Positions 25,832 to 34,882 are shown, counted from the first letter of the stretch. The stretch is DNA of 50,168 nt from Pseudobdellovibrionaceae bacterium (GCA_947462815.1 CANHQR010000019.1:1-50168); one strand, 5' to 3'. The notes: generated from the sequence alone by a model not told the origin. Translations and numbers: made by a program.

Positions 25832-27595
25832 TCAGTTTCCTGTCGAAGAATTCGACGGTAGTTCCAGGCCTAACCCTAAGAGCACGAGCAGGCTTTGCCC
25901 TGGGGAGAATCGATGGATGAAATCAAAGCGGAAGAACACGGGTCCAGAGACTTGCACGCGACCTCCGCCCCCGTAATGCCAGCCGCCACTGGGTCGGTAC
26001 GCTGTCACCTCATTGTAGACGTCGAGCGAAGTGAAGTAGTCACCATGAAGTCCCAAGAGGAAGTGGGCATGGCCAAAGTCATTCCGCATGTTGACTCGAT
26101 ACGAAACTAAGAAGGTGTTGTAATTCAGTCCTTCGCCGCGTCCATTGAAGGCGAGCGTTTCAAAAGTACCTTTGTTCGTCGGAAAGCTTCCGCGTAGAGC
26201 CCAGCCGTTGAGGATTTCGCGCACCCCCGCGATACGACTGGGAAGAAAGGGGCCAAAGCCGACACTGGCCTCGATGGGTCGTTCATCGTTTTCTTGAGCG
26301 AAGCCTATTGGGGACGCGAAAGTGACTAAGCCGATCAGGATCCAACCTGTCACGGCGGGGCCCGCGGATTTCGCCCACGCTCGCAGGCTTTGCCGAGTCG
26401 ACCAGCCGACGTAGACGGCGATGGCAATCGCCGCTCCCGCCATAGTTTGAAAGTGCGCGAAGTACCCGACACGATCGGCCCATTGTCCGCTGATGAGATT
26501 CGCCGACATTTGCGACACCACGACAATTGAAGCTTGCAGAGTGTAATCCGAGGCCGAATGCAGCGGACGACATCGATCCATCATACAAGCAAACAAAGTG
26601 ACCGTGGCCAGACCGCTCGTGAAGTGGTCGAGGCCTGTGGCTGCGATCACTTTCCAAGTCGCGTGTTCGCCCCAAAGCGGGAGAAGATAAAAGCTCACCC
26701 CCAAAGCTTGAGCGATGGCGAGCGTCGCGAGAGTTTTCAGTCGACCTTCTGGCGTGCGTGAAGCTATCCCGCCACCGATCACCGCACCTGCCAGTCCGCA
26801 ACCTGTTCCCACTAAACCCAGCAAGGTTCCAATTTCAATCAAGTTGTAGCCGGTATCGACCATCCAGGGCCGAAAGATGAAGCTGGAGCTTTGGTGTGCA
26901 AACTTAAAAAGCAGCAACAAGACCAACCATGTCCACATTCCCGGCTCACGAGCGAAGCTCCAGACATCTCGCCAGGCCGGCGTTTCTCGGGGAGCGCGAA
27001 CGCCCTCCATCGGCGGTTCTCGATCGAGCAAAACGGGAATCGAGGTCAAGGCTAGCGTCAGTGCCATCGCACCCATGGCCATCGACCAACCGTACTTGTG
27101 CAGCACAAAGAGTGCGCCTGCACCGCTGATGATCATGCCGACGCGATAGGCCCCCACTTGGAGGGTGTTGGTCCAGCCGCGAGCTTGTGCTGGCAAACGG
27201 TCAACCGCCAGGCCATCGGTGGCGACGTCTTGCATGGCTGCAAGAAGATTGCAAAGCAGCACGCCCCACATGATCGGTCGCAAGCCGTCGTTGGGATCTT
27301 GGAGGCCCAGCCACACGAGCACGAGCACAGAGGCCCATTGGATCGGGATCAACCAACTTCGTCGAAGACCTAAGCTTTGAAAACCATAGCGATCGACCAA
27401 CGGCGCCCACATAAATTTGAGCGCCCAAGGCGCGACCAAGAGGCTCGCGCCGCCAATCTCCGCAAGGCTCGCCTTCGAATCGCGAAGGATCACCGGCAAA
27501 GTTTGGGTGAAAAATCCGTAGGGAAGGCCCTGAGCGAGATACAGGCCGCCCAACAGGGTCCAGAGCTTCCACCTTGAGGTCTCAGCACCCCTCAT
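25832..27595 (-). CDS. AmpG-like MFS transporter fused to a beta-barrel-like exported domain
   Basis: Residues 1-400 form a 12-helix major-facilitator transporter. The start (L-Y-L-A-Q-G-L-P-Y-G) and A-A-M-Q-D-V-A-T-D-G resemble the AmpG/acetyl-CoA-transporter group, so muropeptide or CoA-derivative uptake is possible. After a basic linker comes a hydrophobic segment, G-W-I-L-I-G-L-V-T-F-A-S-P, ending in G-F-A-Q-E-N like a signal peptide. Some 150 residues follow of alternating strands (A-S-V-G-F-G-P-F, F-L-L-G-L-H-G-D-Y-F, L-L-G-L-G-L-E-L-P), typical of an outer-membrane barrel. A GTG at 26353 could start the second part separately but lacks a ribosome-binding site. The ATG overlaps the stop of the upstream glycerophosphodiesterase gene by 4 bases. 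Confidence 0.85.
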   Translation of the reverse strand: MRGAETSRWKLWTLLGGLYLAQGLPYGFFTQTLPVILRDSKASLAEIGGASLLVAPWALKFMWAPLVDRYGFQSLGLRRSWLIPIQWASVLVLVWLGLQDPNDGLRPIMWGVLLCNLLAAMQDVATDGLAVDRLPAQARGWTNTLQVGAYRVGMIISGAGALFVLHKYGWSMAMGAMALTLALTSIPVLLDREPPMEGVRAPRETPAWRDVWSFAREPGMWTWLVLLLLFKFAHQSSSFIFRPWMVDTGYNLIEIGTLLGLVGTGCGLAGAVIGGGIASRTPEGRLKTLATLAIAQALGVSFYLLPLWGEHATWKVIAATGLDHFTSGLATVTLFACMMDRCRPLHSASDYTLQASIVVVSQMSANLISGQWADRVGYFAHFQTMAGAAIAIAVYVGWSTRQSLRAWAKSAGPAVTGWILIGLVTFASPIGFAQENDERPIEASVGFGPFLPSRIAGVREILNGWALRGSFPTNKGTFETLAFNGRGEGLNYNTFLVSYRVNMRNDFGHAHFLLGLHGDYFTSLDVYNEVTAYRPSGGWHYGGGGRVQVSGPVFFRFDFIHRFSPGQSLLVLLGLGLELPSNSSTGN

Positions 27596-28500
27596 GGAGT
27601 TCCCCCGTCAGCGGGATCATGGGGGGATGCTGCGGAAAGCGTCTTCCACCACCCGGGTGCCAAGTGTCCATGATTGGTGAAAATCCAACCCACGCCGCGA
27701 AACCATTCGCGCGCCAGAGAGTTGGGACTGGCGATGAAGCCAGCCCCCAACATTTGCCCGCGAGCGCGATGCAAGCGAATTCGCCCGTTCGTCAACAAGA
27801 GCCATTGCCCGGTCAGGGCGGCCCAGTTTTGCTCGAGGGCGAGTTGCGAGGCCTCGACAACATTCGTTGTTGCCACTGGCACACAGCGCTTTGAACCAAA
27901 GTGAGGATCTTGGGCAAACTGCGTGAGGGTTTTGAGATCTAAGGACATCACATGCCACTGAGCATGATCGCTCAGCGCCTGACGGACGAGTTCCCGTTCC
28001 TTGGCTGACCAAATTTCGGCACCACCTTTGATCTCGACAAAGAGATGGGCGAAGGGAAAGCGTGAAGCCACTTCGGCGAGGGTGGGAATTTGCGGAAAGC
28101 CACGCCGCAGATCCGCAAAGTTGGTCTCGGCCAATCGACAGGCTCGTCCGAACACTCGCTCCGTGTCGGGATCGTGATGAACGACGGGGACTCCGTCGGC
28201 GGTCAGGTGCACGTCAAACTCAAGCCCTTGGCAGCCGCAGTCGATGGCCCGCTGGAAGGCGGGGAGTGTATTTTCAAGAAATCCTGCTTCGAGCCAAGCG
28301 CCTCGGTGCGCGATGAGCAGGGGGTGATCTCGTCCGGGATCCAGCTGGAGTTTCGCGTTCAACAGAGACTTCGGCCAAAGCGCGATGCTCTGATCGGCCG
28401 CCAGCATCAATTGATCTTCAAGTCGATGTCGCAAATCCTTGAGCCCCTGAGCCAGACTTCGACCGGTCCCCGGTTTGTGGTCCTTCGTGTCGCTCGACAT
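27592..28500 (-). CDS. Glycerophosphodiester phosphodiesterase family protein
   Basis: The 302-residue protein carries the GDPD TIM-barrel motifs: I-A-H-R-G-A at about 63-68, E-N-T-L-P-A-F, then E-F-D-V-H-L-T-A-D-G-V-P-V-V-H-H-D and later F-V-E-I-K-G. These bind the metal and the glycerophosphate group. The family splits deacylated phospholipids into glycerol-3-phosphate and an alcohol. A 55-residue N-terminal extension precedes the barrel and no signal peptide is seen, so it should be cytoplasmic. The motifs near the C-terminus (W-I-F-T-N-H) are slightly changed from the usual V-x-T-D/N. It overlaps the MFS gene by 4 bases, implying one operon, perhaps for uptake and breakdown of envelope material. 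Confidence 0.92.
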   Translation of the reverse strand: MSSDTKDHKPGTGRSLAQGLKDLRHRLEDQLMLAADQSIALWPKSLLNAKLQLDPGRDHPLLIAHRGAWLEAGFLENTLPAFQRAIDCGCQGLEFDVHLTADGVPVVHHDPDTERVFGRACRLAETNFADLRRGFPQIPTLAEVASRFPFAHLFVEIKGGAEIWSAKERELVRQALSDHAQWHVMSLDLKTLTQFAQDPHFGSKRCVPVATTNVVEASQLALEQNWAALTGQWLLLTNGRIRLHRARGQMLGAGFIASPNSLAREWFRGVGWIFTNHGHLAPGWWKTLSAASPHDPADGGTP

Positions 28501-28596
28501 GCGAGAGGCTCCCTGTTGATCTCTGCGATCCGCCGAGGCCTCATTGTTTCAATCCCGCGCAAGCGGGTCAATGGCCGAAGGGCGAATCGGAGAAAA

Positions 28597-30234
28597 TCAG
28601 ATGGAGTTCGGGCAGCTTCGAACGCAAGTTTCGTACGTCAGGCGTAAGGGGGCCGCCTTACACTCAGGTGTGCCAAGGTGTCGGACGACACTCGCATCGG
28701 AGTTTTTGGAATTGAGCGTTTTGTTTTGAAACTTAGCGCGGCAGGCCTGCACGGCATGCTGGCGAAGACCGCGGCCCATGGTCCCATCGTTGGTCAAATA
28801 ATCGCGCGCTCGCATTTTGTTCACACCCACGCCGCCTTTTGAGGGCGACGACTGCATGATCGTAAAATCAAAACGCTTCACATCGATGTTGGCGAGTGTG
28901 CACTGGGATTCAGATTTGATATTGACTAAACCAAAGGGATCTTCGCCGACCACTTCCGTCATGACGACATGGCCAGGGATTGAAATGATATCGCCTGGCT
29001 TCAGTGACTCTCGAGGTGAGAAGCTCGCGTGATTCAGGCAGCTCAGGCCGTTGCTCTGCGGCTCAGTCAGCATGGTTGAGTTCACGCCGTGAACCAAGGA
29101 CGCGCGAAGACTGGTTTCGCGTTTAAACTTCAAGCCTGCCAATGCATAAGCCGTATAAACGAAGGCCGAGCAGTCGATCCCAAGTTCCTTGGTGCCGGTG
29201 CCGGCGTCTGCAAACAAATCCAAGACCGATTCATCGCGTGTGCTGGTGGAGGGTTTGCCGCCGTAATCGTAAATGGGGGGAGCGGAAGACACGTTGAAAC
29301 AACCTGAGGCCGGCGCGCGCCACGCGTGCAGGTAGGGATGGTCGCTCAGGAACGCGCTGAGGTTGGAGATCACACGTTTATTGCCCGCACCGCTCGAGTG
29401 TCTTCCGACAACGCTGATCCCGTCGACATCGCGATCGCTGGCGCCCATAGGCTGTCGCGTGCCCGCCGCACAACTCTGATAGGTGACCGCGATGGTCTTG
29501 AGTCCGCCGAACACCGCTGGAGCATGACGACTTTGCCAATCCTCAAAGAGGTTGTTGGTCGTCGACCCTCCAGAAGGTGGCGCCGATGCGGGAGGAGCCG
29601 AATCCGTTGGCGGTGCAGCCGCGTCCTCGCAAGATTTTCTTGTCACCGACTGCATCGACTTGAGGGCTTGCAAGGACTGAAGATCCTCACCGAGGCCTTG
29701 CATTTGCGCGCGCAGCTGATCCACAGCGTGAGATCGCTCAGGGGTGCTTCGATCACCCAATTCGAGTGCCGCTAAAATTTCTTTAAGTTCTTCGCGATCG
29801 GTGGGGTTCTTCGCCAATGACTGCACGATTTCAAATTGTAAGGTTTCAGCGAGCTTAGCATAGCGATCCGCCACTTTGGCCTTCATCGCCCGTGCCTGCC
29901 CATCGCCTTTCATCGCGCGCGGAGCGGCGGCCTCGAGACTTTGCTCAATCAGCGTCCTCGCTTCATCGGCGAGCGGGAGTCGCCCGCGATCTTCCACGGA
30001 AGCCTGCAGGCTTTGCCAGAGTTTTTCCTGCGTCTTTTCGAAGTTCGCGCAGGTCAATCCATCTTCCAGCGAGGCCGACGAGTTTTGTTGAGTCATCGGG
30101 CTCATGCCTTGGCCGCAAGCGCTTTGCAGGGCCACGAGAGCGAGCAGGGAACTGGTTCGAGCCAGACGAAGCTTCGCAGGCTTTTGCATCCAAGCTTGAA
30201 CGAGAACCTGAAGTGAAAGTTTGTTTCGCGACAT
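28597..30234 (-). CDS. Lipoprotein with an NlpC/P60-like cysteine peptidase domain
   Basis: ATG 30234 gives a lipoprotein signal, with a basic N-terminus and L-V-A-L-Q-S-A-C-G-Q-G near residue 31; the longer frame to 30504 buries it. Of 545 residues, about 45-210 are helical and may form a coiled coil. A Ser/Pro/Gly linker follows, then the catalytic-type domain: G-I-D-C-S-A-F-V-Y-T-A-Y-A-L with the nucleophile Cys, and K-P-G-D-I-I-S-I-P-G-H-V-V-M-T-E with the His. This matches NlpC/P60 enzymes that cut peptidoglycan stem peptides. The C-terminal basic region has extra cysteines. Lipidation and domain predict action in the periplasm on the cell wall. Confidence 0.88.
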   Translation of the reverse strand: MSRNKLSLQVLVQAWMQKPAKLRLARTSSLLALVALQSACGQGMSPMTQQNSSASLEDGLTCANFEKTQEKLWQSLQASVEDRGRLPLADEARTLIEQSLEAAAPRAMKGDGQARAMKAKVADRYAKLAETLQFEIVQSLAKNPTDREELKEILAALELGDRSTPERSHAVDQLRAQMQGLGEDLQSLQALKSMQSVTRKSCEDAAAPPTDSAPPASAPPSGGSTTNNLFEDWQSRHAPAVFGGLKTIAVTYQSCAAGTRQPMGASDRDVDGISVVGRHSSGAGNKRVISNLSAFLSDHPYLHAWRAPASGCFNVSSAPPIYDYGGKPSTSTRDESVLDLFADAGTGTKELGIDCSAFVYTAYALAGLKFKRETSLRASLVHGVNSTMLTEPQSNGLSCLNHASFSPRESLKPGDIISIPGHVVMTEVVGEDPFGLVNIKSESQCTLANIDVKRFDFTIMQSSPSKGGVGVNKMRARDYLTNDGTMGRGLRQHAVQACRAKFQNKTLNSKNSDASVVRHLGTPECKAAPLRLTYETCVRSCPNSI

Positions 30235-30465
30235 GCTCTTAGGATCGGAAGCTTTGCGCGTTTTCGCTTGCCCTGAGACGTCTAGCTCGACTGATTTCAG
30301 TCGGATGTCTTGCTTCTGTCTCAGAAATGCTGTGCGAATGTTTGGAAATTCCGGCAATTTTTGCCGGTGCGAAATTCCACTCGGCCCAAGTCCGTAGGGA
30401 AGTGTCGAACTTCGAAACAGCCGTTGCAGCAGCGGCACCGAACGGAAAGAGAGTTCAGCAAACTC
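30235..30465. promoter_or_regulatory. Upstream region of the NlpC/P60-like gene with two palindromes
   Basis: Two perfect inverted repeats stand out: CGACTGA-TT-TCAGTCG (30288-30303) and CCGGCAA-TTT-TTGCCGG (30351-30367). The second is flanked by GAAATTCC-like copies on both sides. Neither has a T run suiting a terminator, so they may be operators for the leftward lipoprotein gene. No gene is seen in this stretch. Confidence 0.4.
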
Positions 30466-30496
30466 TAAAAAGCAAACGGCCGAGTGTCCTCGGCCG
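30466..30496 (-). terminator. Rho-independent terminator of rpsN
   Basis: CGGCCGAG (30477-30484) and CTCGGCCG (30489-30496) form a perfect 8-bp stem with a 4-base loop. On the minus strand it is followed by TTTGCTTTTT. It lies 80 bases after the rpsN stop. Confidence 0.8.
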
Positions 30497-30576
30497 CTCA
30501 ACATCCACGCCGCGTGGCGGGTGGATCGCGATCTTCACAAAGGCTTCACAGATCGAGAGCCTTCACGTGTGAATTC

Positions 30577-30882
30577 TTACCAGCTCGACTTCGTCACGCC
30601 CGGAATTTGACCGAAGCTTGCGAGACGGCGGAACTCGTTTCGGCAAAGACCGAAGTCGCCGATAAAGCCGCGCGAACGGCCGGTGAGTTTGCAGCGATTG
30701 CGCAAGCGAGCCGGAGCCGAATTCTTCGGAAGCTTCTGCAAAGCCACGCGAGCGGCCTGACGCTCTTCTTCAGAGAGCTTCATGTTGACGCTCTTGCTGC
30801 GCAGATCTGCGCGCTTTGCCGCGTGCTGGGCCACCAGCTTGCCGCGTTTAACTTCCTTCATTCGCATTGCCAATCGAGCCAT
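30577..30882 (-). CDS. rpsN: 30S ribosomal protein S14
   Basis: The 101-residue protein is S14 of the long, zinc-free type. It has a basic N-terminus ([10 protein letters not shown]) and the conserved [11 protein letters not shown] and [11 protein letters not shown] end. The two CxxC pairs of the zinc-binding form are absent. ATG 30882 follows GGAGAGGACATTC. S14 binds 16S rRNA in the head of the small subunit. The gene stands alone with its own terminator instead of lying in the spc ribosomal operon. Either it was relocated, or it is a second zinc-independent copy kept for metal starvation. The AT-rich tandem repeat upstream may be part of its control. Confidence 0.95.
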   Translation of the reverse strand: MARLAMRMKEVKRGKLVAQHAAKRADLRSKSVNMKLSEEERQAARVALQKLPKNSAPARLRNRCKLTGRSRGFIGDFGLCRNEFRRLASFGQIPGVTKSSW

Positions 30883-30927
30883 GAATGTCCTCTCCGTTGC
30901 GATCAAATCCCTAAGGATTATTTTAAT

Positions 30928-30983
30928 TTTAGTTTCTAATTCAGATTCTAATTTTCAGATTCTAATTTTCAGTTCTTAATTCT
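30928..30983. repeat. 14-bp AT-rich tandem repeat upstream of rpsN
   Basis: The unit CAGATTCTAATTTT occurs twice in perfect tandem (30942-30955 and 30956-30969), with degenerate copies on either side. The array is about 50 bases upstream of the rpsN start and very AT-rich. It could act as an upstream promoter element or a repeated binding site. Confidence 0.75.
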
Positions 30984-31031
30984 GTTTGTTCTTACGTCCA
31001 AAAAGCTCTCGAAAAAGTCGGTCCAAAACAT

Positions 31032-31104
31032 GTCGATCTCAAGCGCGTCGATCTCAAACACTTTCAAGTTCAGCACTTGCAAGTTCAGCACTTGCAAGTT
31101 CAGG
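31032..31104. repeat. 15-bp-period tandem repeats downstream of a stop codon
   Basis: GTCGATCTCAA recurs 15 bases apart (31032 and 31047). Then CAAGTTCAGCACTTG occurs twice in tandem (31065-31094) with a partial third copy. On the minus strand the period keeps frame and continues the reading frame of the neighbouring gene past its TGA, giving (A-E-L-A-S)-type units to a second stop. Confidence 0.8.
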
Positions 31105-31113
31105 TCGGCCACT

Positions 31114-32379
31114 TCAGGTCAACGTGGGCTCGGGGGTGAGAACCTCAAGCTCGCGACGGATCAAGACCTGTGGATCGGCCTCGATCCAGGTGTACTCAGC
31201 GTTAAACTCTTGCGCCAAGAACCCTGAAGCCAACGACGAGGTCGGTGTATTCATCGACGCCGAGTTCGACCACCGGGTCAAATTCGTCATGTTCGTCAGA
31301 GTTGAACTTTGTCGGCTCCGACCAAGTCCAGCACCTAACGAACTGCCCAAGGATCCGCTAAACGCTCCGCCTAAACTGCTGCCGTAACTTAAGCTGAGGG
31401 CTGACTCGGGCGCAAGCCCGCGAAATACTCCAGCAAAAGCCCCGAGATACTGGCTGATTTTACGTTCCGGGTCAAACCCTACGAGTTGATCGGCAAAGCC
31501 CTCGGGGCTCGCCAAAAGCACCCAGAGATCTCCGTCGCGGTTGAGAAGCGCGGTGCAGGCCTCCGCAGCCGGCCAAGGTGCCTGCAGGACCTGGATGAGG
31601 CCTGTATTGCAACTATATAAAATAACAGGGTTTTCAACAGCTTCACCCCGCCAGGTGGCGGTCTCGGGAACGAACATCACTTCCGTCGGCGAAAGCCTCG
31701 TCATGCAGCGAATGTGATCAACTTGCACGCCCTGGTGAGCGGCCAAGTGATTGAAGGTGTTGAGCAGCTGGCCCTTTAGGTCAAAGAAGGCGAGGCCACC
31801 GCGCTGATAGACTTCGGTTTTAAAGCCCCATCTCGCGGCCGAGCTGGGGTGGTAGGCCACAATCAGCATCCCGCCATGCATCGCCGCGATCTCCACGGGT
31901 GCTGCACCCAGATCAAAGCGCTCTTCGACTTGTCCGCGGCGATTGATGATCCAGGCGTTGGGGCCTTGCGCGGACTGAGGATGGGTGTCGACCAAGAGGA
32001 GGCGGCCGTCGGGGAGGGCGCGCAGGTGGGGAAAGTCGGGATTTTTCCAATCGGGTGGCAATTCAAAATGTTGGTTTTCAATGACCAAGAACTGTCCACG
32101 CTGATTGCCTTGAATCGACACCCATTCGCGACCACCCAGCGGCATCGAATCCCAATTCGACAGCGAATTCATCCAGGTGCTTCGCGGCGCGAGCGGGTCT
32201 GGATCGATGTCGAGCACAACACCGATATCCAAATCAAAGCGAATGGACCGAGCCCGCACGGGCACGGAGCTGATGCTGCGCCTTAGGGGGCGAAAGCCTC
32301 TGTTCATGCGACTCTTCTGGCGTCGCCTTGCACCAGCGTCAAGCGCCAAATACTTGCCGCCACCTCGTTGCGCGCTCAT
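31114..32379 (-). CDS. Hypothetical protein, possibly beta-propeller-like
   Basis: The first sensible start after lon is ATG 32379, 22 bases past the lon stop; an ATG at 32307 is an alternative. The product is about 421 residues, without a clear signal peptide. The middle contains repeated strand-turn units such as L-R-A-L-P-D-G-R-L-L-L-V-D-T-H, R-D-G-D-L-W-V-L-L-A and G-L-A-F-F-D-L-K-G-Q-L, as in beta-propeller proteins. A Ser/Gly/Leu low-complexity segment (G-S-S-L-G-G-A-F-S-G-S-L-G) lies near the C-terminus. No family is recognised with confidence. Its position right behind lon suggests co-transcription. Confidence 0.7.
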   Translation of the reverse strand: MSAQRGGGKYLALDAGARRRQKSRMNRGFRPLRRSISSVPVRARSIRFDLDIGVVLDIDPDPLAPRSTWMNSLSNWDSMPLGGREWVSIQGNQRGQFLVIENQHFELPPDWKNPDFPHLRALPDGRLLLVDTHPQSAQGPNAWIINRRGQVEERFDLGAAPVEIAAMHGGMLIVAYHPSSAARWGFKTEVYQRGGLAFFDLKGQLLNTFNHLAAHQGVQVDHIRCMTRLSPTEVMFVPETATWRGEAVENPVILYSCNTGLIQVLQAPWPAAEACTALLNRDGDLWVLLASPEGFADQLVGFDPERKISQYLGAFAGVFRGLAPESALSLSYGSSLGGAFSGSLGSSLGAGLGRSRQSSTLTNMTNLTRWSNSASMNTPTSSLASGFLAQEFNAEYTWIEADPQVLIRRELEVLTPEPTLT

Positions 32380-32401
32380 CTGAGCTTTGCGCGAAAAATC
32401 A

Positions 32402-34882
32402 TCAATCCGCGTGCGGCACAGGTTTGGCTGTCGGGCTCGCGGGAGTTCGCGCGGCCGTCGGCGTAAAGCTTCCCCAGAGCCCTGTGGCCTGATCTTGAGC
32501 CGGCAGTTCCAAGCCCAAGGCCACGCGCAACACGTCGGCGACATCGTCCATCAGCTCCACGCGCACAGCTTCCAGCACTTCCGGTGGAACGTCTTTCAGG
32601 TCGCGTTCATTCTTTCGCGGGATCAACACGGTTTTCACACCCGCGCGATGCGCGCCCATGATCTTTTCTTTCACACCACCCACCGGTGTGACTTTGCCGC
32701 GCAAGGTGACCTCGCCGGTCATCGCCACTTTCGTGTCGACGGTTTTACCCGTCATGAGCGAAGCCAAGGCTGTGACCATCGCCACCCCCGCACTGGGTCC
32801 ATCTTTGGGAATGGCACCTGCCGGCACATGCACGTGAAAGTCGCGTTTTTCGAAGTCGACTTTCTCTGCGATGTGCGGCAGTCGAGAGCGAATCAGCGAC
32901 AGAGCGATCTGCGCGGACTCCTTCATCACATCACCGAGTTGACCCGTGAGCGCGAGCTTACCGCTGCCGGGCATGCTGGTGGCCTCAACAAACAAAATTT
33001 CGCCGCCGAACGGTGTCCAAGCTAGGCCCGTGACCACGCCTGCGGGAGCAAAGCGGTTGGTCTCTTCGTGCTCAAATCGTGGGGCGCCGAGAGCTTCATC
33101 GACCATGTCGAGTGTCGCGCTAACCGCACCGGCGGATTCTTTCTCTACGACGCGAGCGGCGAGATTGCGGCAAAGTGATGCGAGCTGGCGCTGCAGGCTT
33201 CGCACGCCGGCTTCGCGCGTGTGGCGATGGATGATGTGCTGAAGAATCTCGTCGGGGATCTCTACCTGCTCGGGTTTAAGACCATGCTCTTCCATTTGCT
33301 TGGGCAGCAGATGATTTCGCGCGATATGCAGCTTTTCCGCTGAGGTGTACCCCGATAGATCGATGACCTCCATGCGATCCAAGAGGGGGCCTGGAATACC
33401 TTCGAGCGAGTTCGCTGTCGCGATGAACATGACTTTGGAAAGGTCATAGGGCACATCGAGATAGTGATCATGAAAAGTCGCGTTTTGCTCGGGATCGAGG
33501 ACTTCCAAGAGGGCGGCCGCGGGATCACCGCTAAAGCCGCGCGAGAGCTTGTCGATTTCATCGAGCAGGAAGACCGGGTTCATCACGCCGGCGCGCTTGA
33601 TCCCTTGAATGATTCGACCGGGCATCGCACCCACATAGGTGCGACGATGCCCGCGCACTTCGGCGTCATCGCGCACTCCGCCGAGGGCCGCACGCACAAA
33701 TTTGCGGTTCATAGCCTTGGCAATGGAGCTTCCAAGCGACGTCTTGCCGACGCCCGGCGGGCCGATCAACAGCAGAATCATGCCGCGCTGACCGCCGCGA
33801 AGCTTGAGTGTCGCCAAGTGTTCAACGATGCGTTTTTTAACCTTATCGAGGCCGAAGTGATCCGCGTCGAGCGAGGCACGGGCCGCTTTGAGATCAAAGT
33901 CCGGTGTTTCCTTGTCGTCGATCTTCCAAGGAAGCGCCAGGAGGAGGTCGAGGTAGTTGCGGATGACGTGCGTCTCGGGTGACTGATTGGAGAGGGCTTC
34001 GAGGCGCTTCACCTCATCGCGGGCGATCTTTTTGACATCGTCGGGCATCGCCGATTCTTCAATGCGACGTTTGTAGTCGTCGGCCTTGTCGCTTTCGCTC
34101 TCGGCTTCGCCGAGTTCCTCTTTGATGGCTCGCATTTGCTCGCGCAAAATCGCTTCGCGCTGGTTTTTACCGAGCTTGTTGGTCAGCTTGTCGCGAATTT
34201 CGGTCTTCACTTGCAGCTCAGCTTTAATCCGCGTCATGGCTTCGAGCATGCGCTCAGCTCGAGCGCGCACCGAGCGCTCGGCGAGATGTTTTTGCTTCTC
34301 CTCAATGGGGAGATCGAGGTTGGCGGCGATGATGTAGGTGAGAAAGCTCAAGTCCTCGATATTCTCGACGACTTGGGCCACCTGATCGGCACCTTGTGGC
34401 AGATGATGAGCGAGATCTTTGGCGGCTTCTTTGAGAGTGAGAAACACGCGCTCCAGGCTCTCTGTGCTGGATGTCATCGCGCCGTCGTTTTGATCTGTCC
34501 AGGCTTCGTAGCCGGCTTCCAAATACTGGCCGTTATCGACGGTGTCTTTGAGACGCACGCGCGTCACGCCCTTCAAGATGAGTTGCAGGCCCTCGTTCTC
34601 ATTGCCGCGCACTTTCTCGATCTCGCAGAGCACGCCGATTTCGTTCAGATCGTTGGGTTGCACGCGATCGATCTGCGCGTCGGGGTTGGTTTGCAGGGTG
34701 GCGAGAATTTGGGCTGTGCCGGGGACGCTTCGCGCCTCGCGAAGTGCGGCTAAAGACTGGGCGCGGCCGACGCGAATGGGCACGCTGAGGCCAGGGAAGA
34801 CCACCAGATTGCGGAGCGCCAGCACGGGCCTTCGCGTTTCACTCGGGGCTGGGTGCGGGGACGCAGGCGTTTCGGATGTCAT
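32402..34882 (-). CDS. lon: ATP-dependent protease Lon
   Basis: The 826-residue protein degrades misfolded and regulatory proteins in the cytoplasm. The N-terminal LAN domain starts with R-R-P-V-L-A-L-R-N-L-V-V-F-P-G. The AAA+ module has Walker A G-P-P-G-V-G-K-T-S-L and Walker B V-F-L-L-D-E-I-D-K. The C-terminal protease domain has the catalytic Ser near 697 in P-K-D-G-P-S-A-G-V and Lys near 740 in G-G-V-K-E-K. ATG 34882 was chosen over 34930 because of AAGGAG upstream. The last 30 residues are a Pro/Ala-rich tail. It is divergent from rlmE, 158 bases away. No heat-shock promoter was recognised. Confidence 0.98.
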   Translation of the reverse strand: MTSETPASPHPAPSETRRPVLALRNLVVFPGLSVPIRVGRAQSLAALREARSVPGTAQILATLQTNPDAQIDRVQPNDLNEIGVLCEIEKVRGNENEGLQLILKGVTRVRLKDTVDNGQYLEAGYEAWTDQNDGAMTSSTESLERVFLTLKEAAKDLAHHLPQGADQVAQVVENIEDLSFLTYIIAANLDLPIEEKQKHLAERSVRARAERMLEAMTRIKAELQVKTEIRDKLTNKLGKNQREAILREQMRAIKEELGEAESESDKADDYKRRIEESAMPDDVKKIARDEVKRLEALSNQSPETHVIRNYLDLLLALPWKIDDKETPDFDLKAARASLDADHFGLDKVKKRIVEHLATLKLRGGQRGMILLLIGPPGVGKTSLGSSIAKAMNRKFVRAALGGVRDDAEVRGHRRTYVGAMPGRIIQGIKRAGVMNPVFLLDEIDKLSRGFSGDPAAALLEVLDPEQNATFHDHYLDVPYDLSKVMFIATANSLEGIPGPLLDRMEVIDLSGYTSAEKLHIARNHLLPKQMEEHGLKPEQVEIPDEILQHIIHRHTREAGVRSLQRQLASLCRNLAARVVEKESAGAVSATLDMVDEALGAPRFEHEETNRFAPAGVVTGLAWTPFGGEILFVEATSMPGSGKLALTGQLGDVMKESAQIALSLIRSRLPHIAEKVDFEKRDFHVHVPAGAIPKDGPSAGVAMVTALASLMTGKTVDTKVAMTGEVTLRGKVTPVGGVKEKIMGAHRAGVKTVLIPRKNERDLKDVPPEVLEAVRVELMDDVADVLRVALGLELPAQDQATGLWGSFTPTAARTPASPTAKPVPHAD

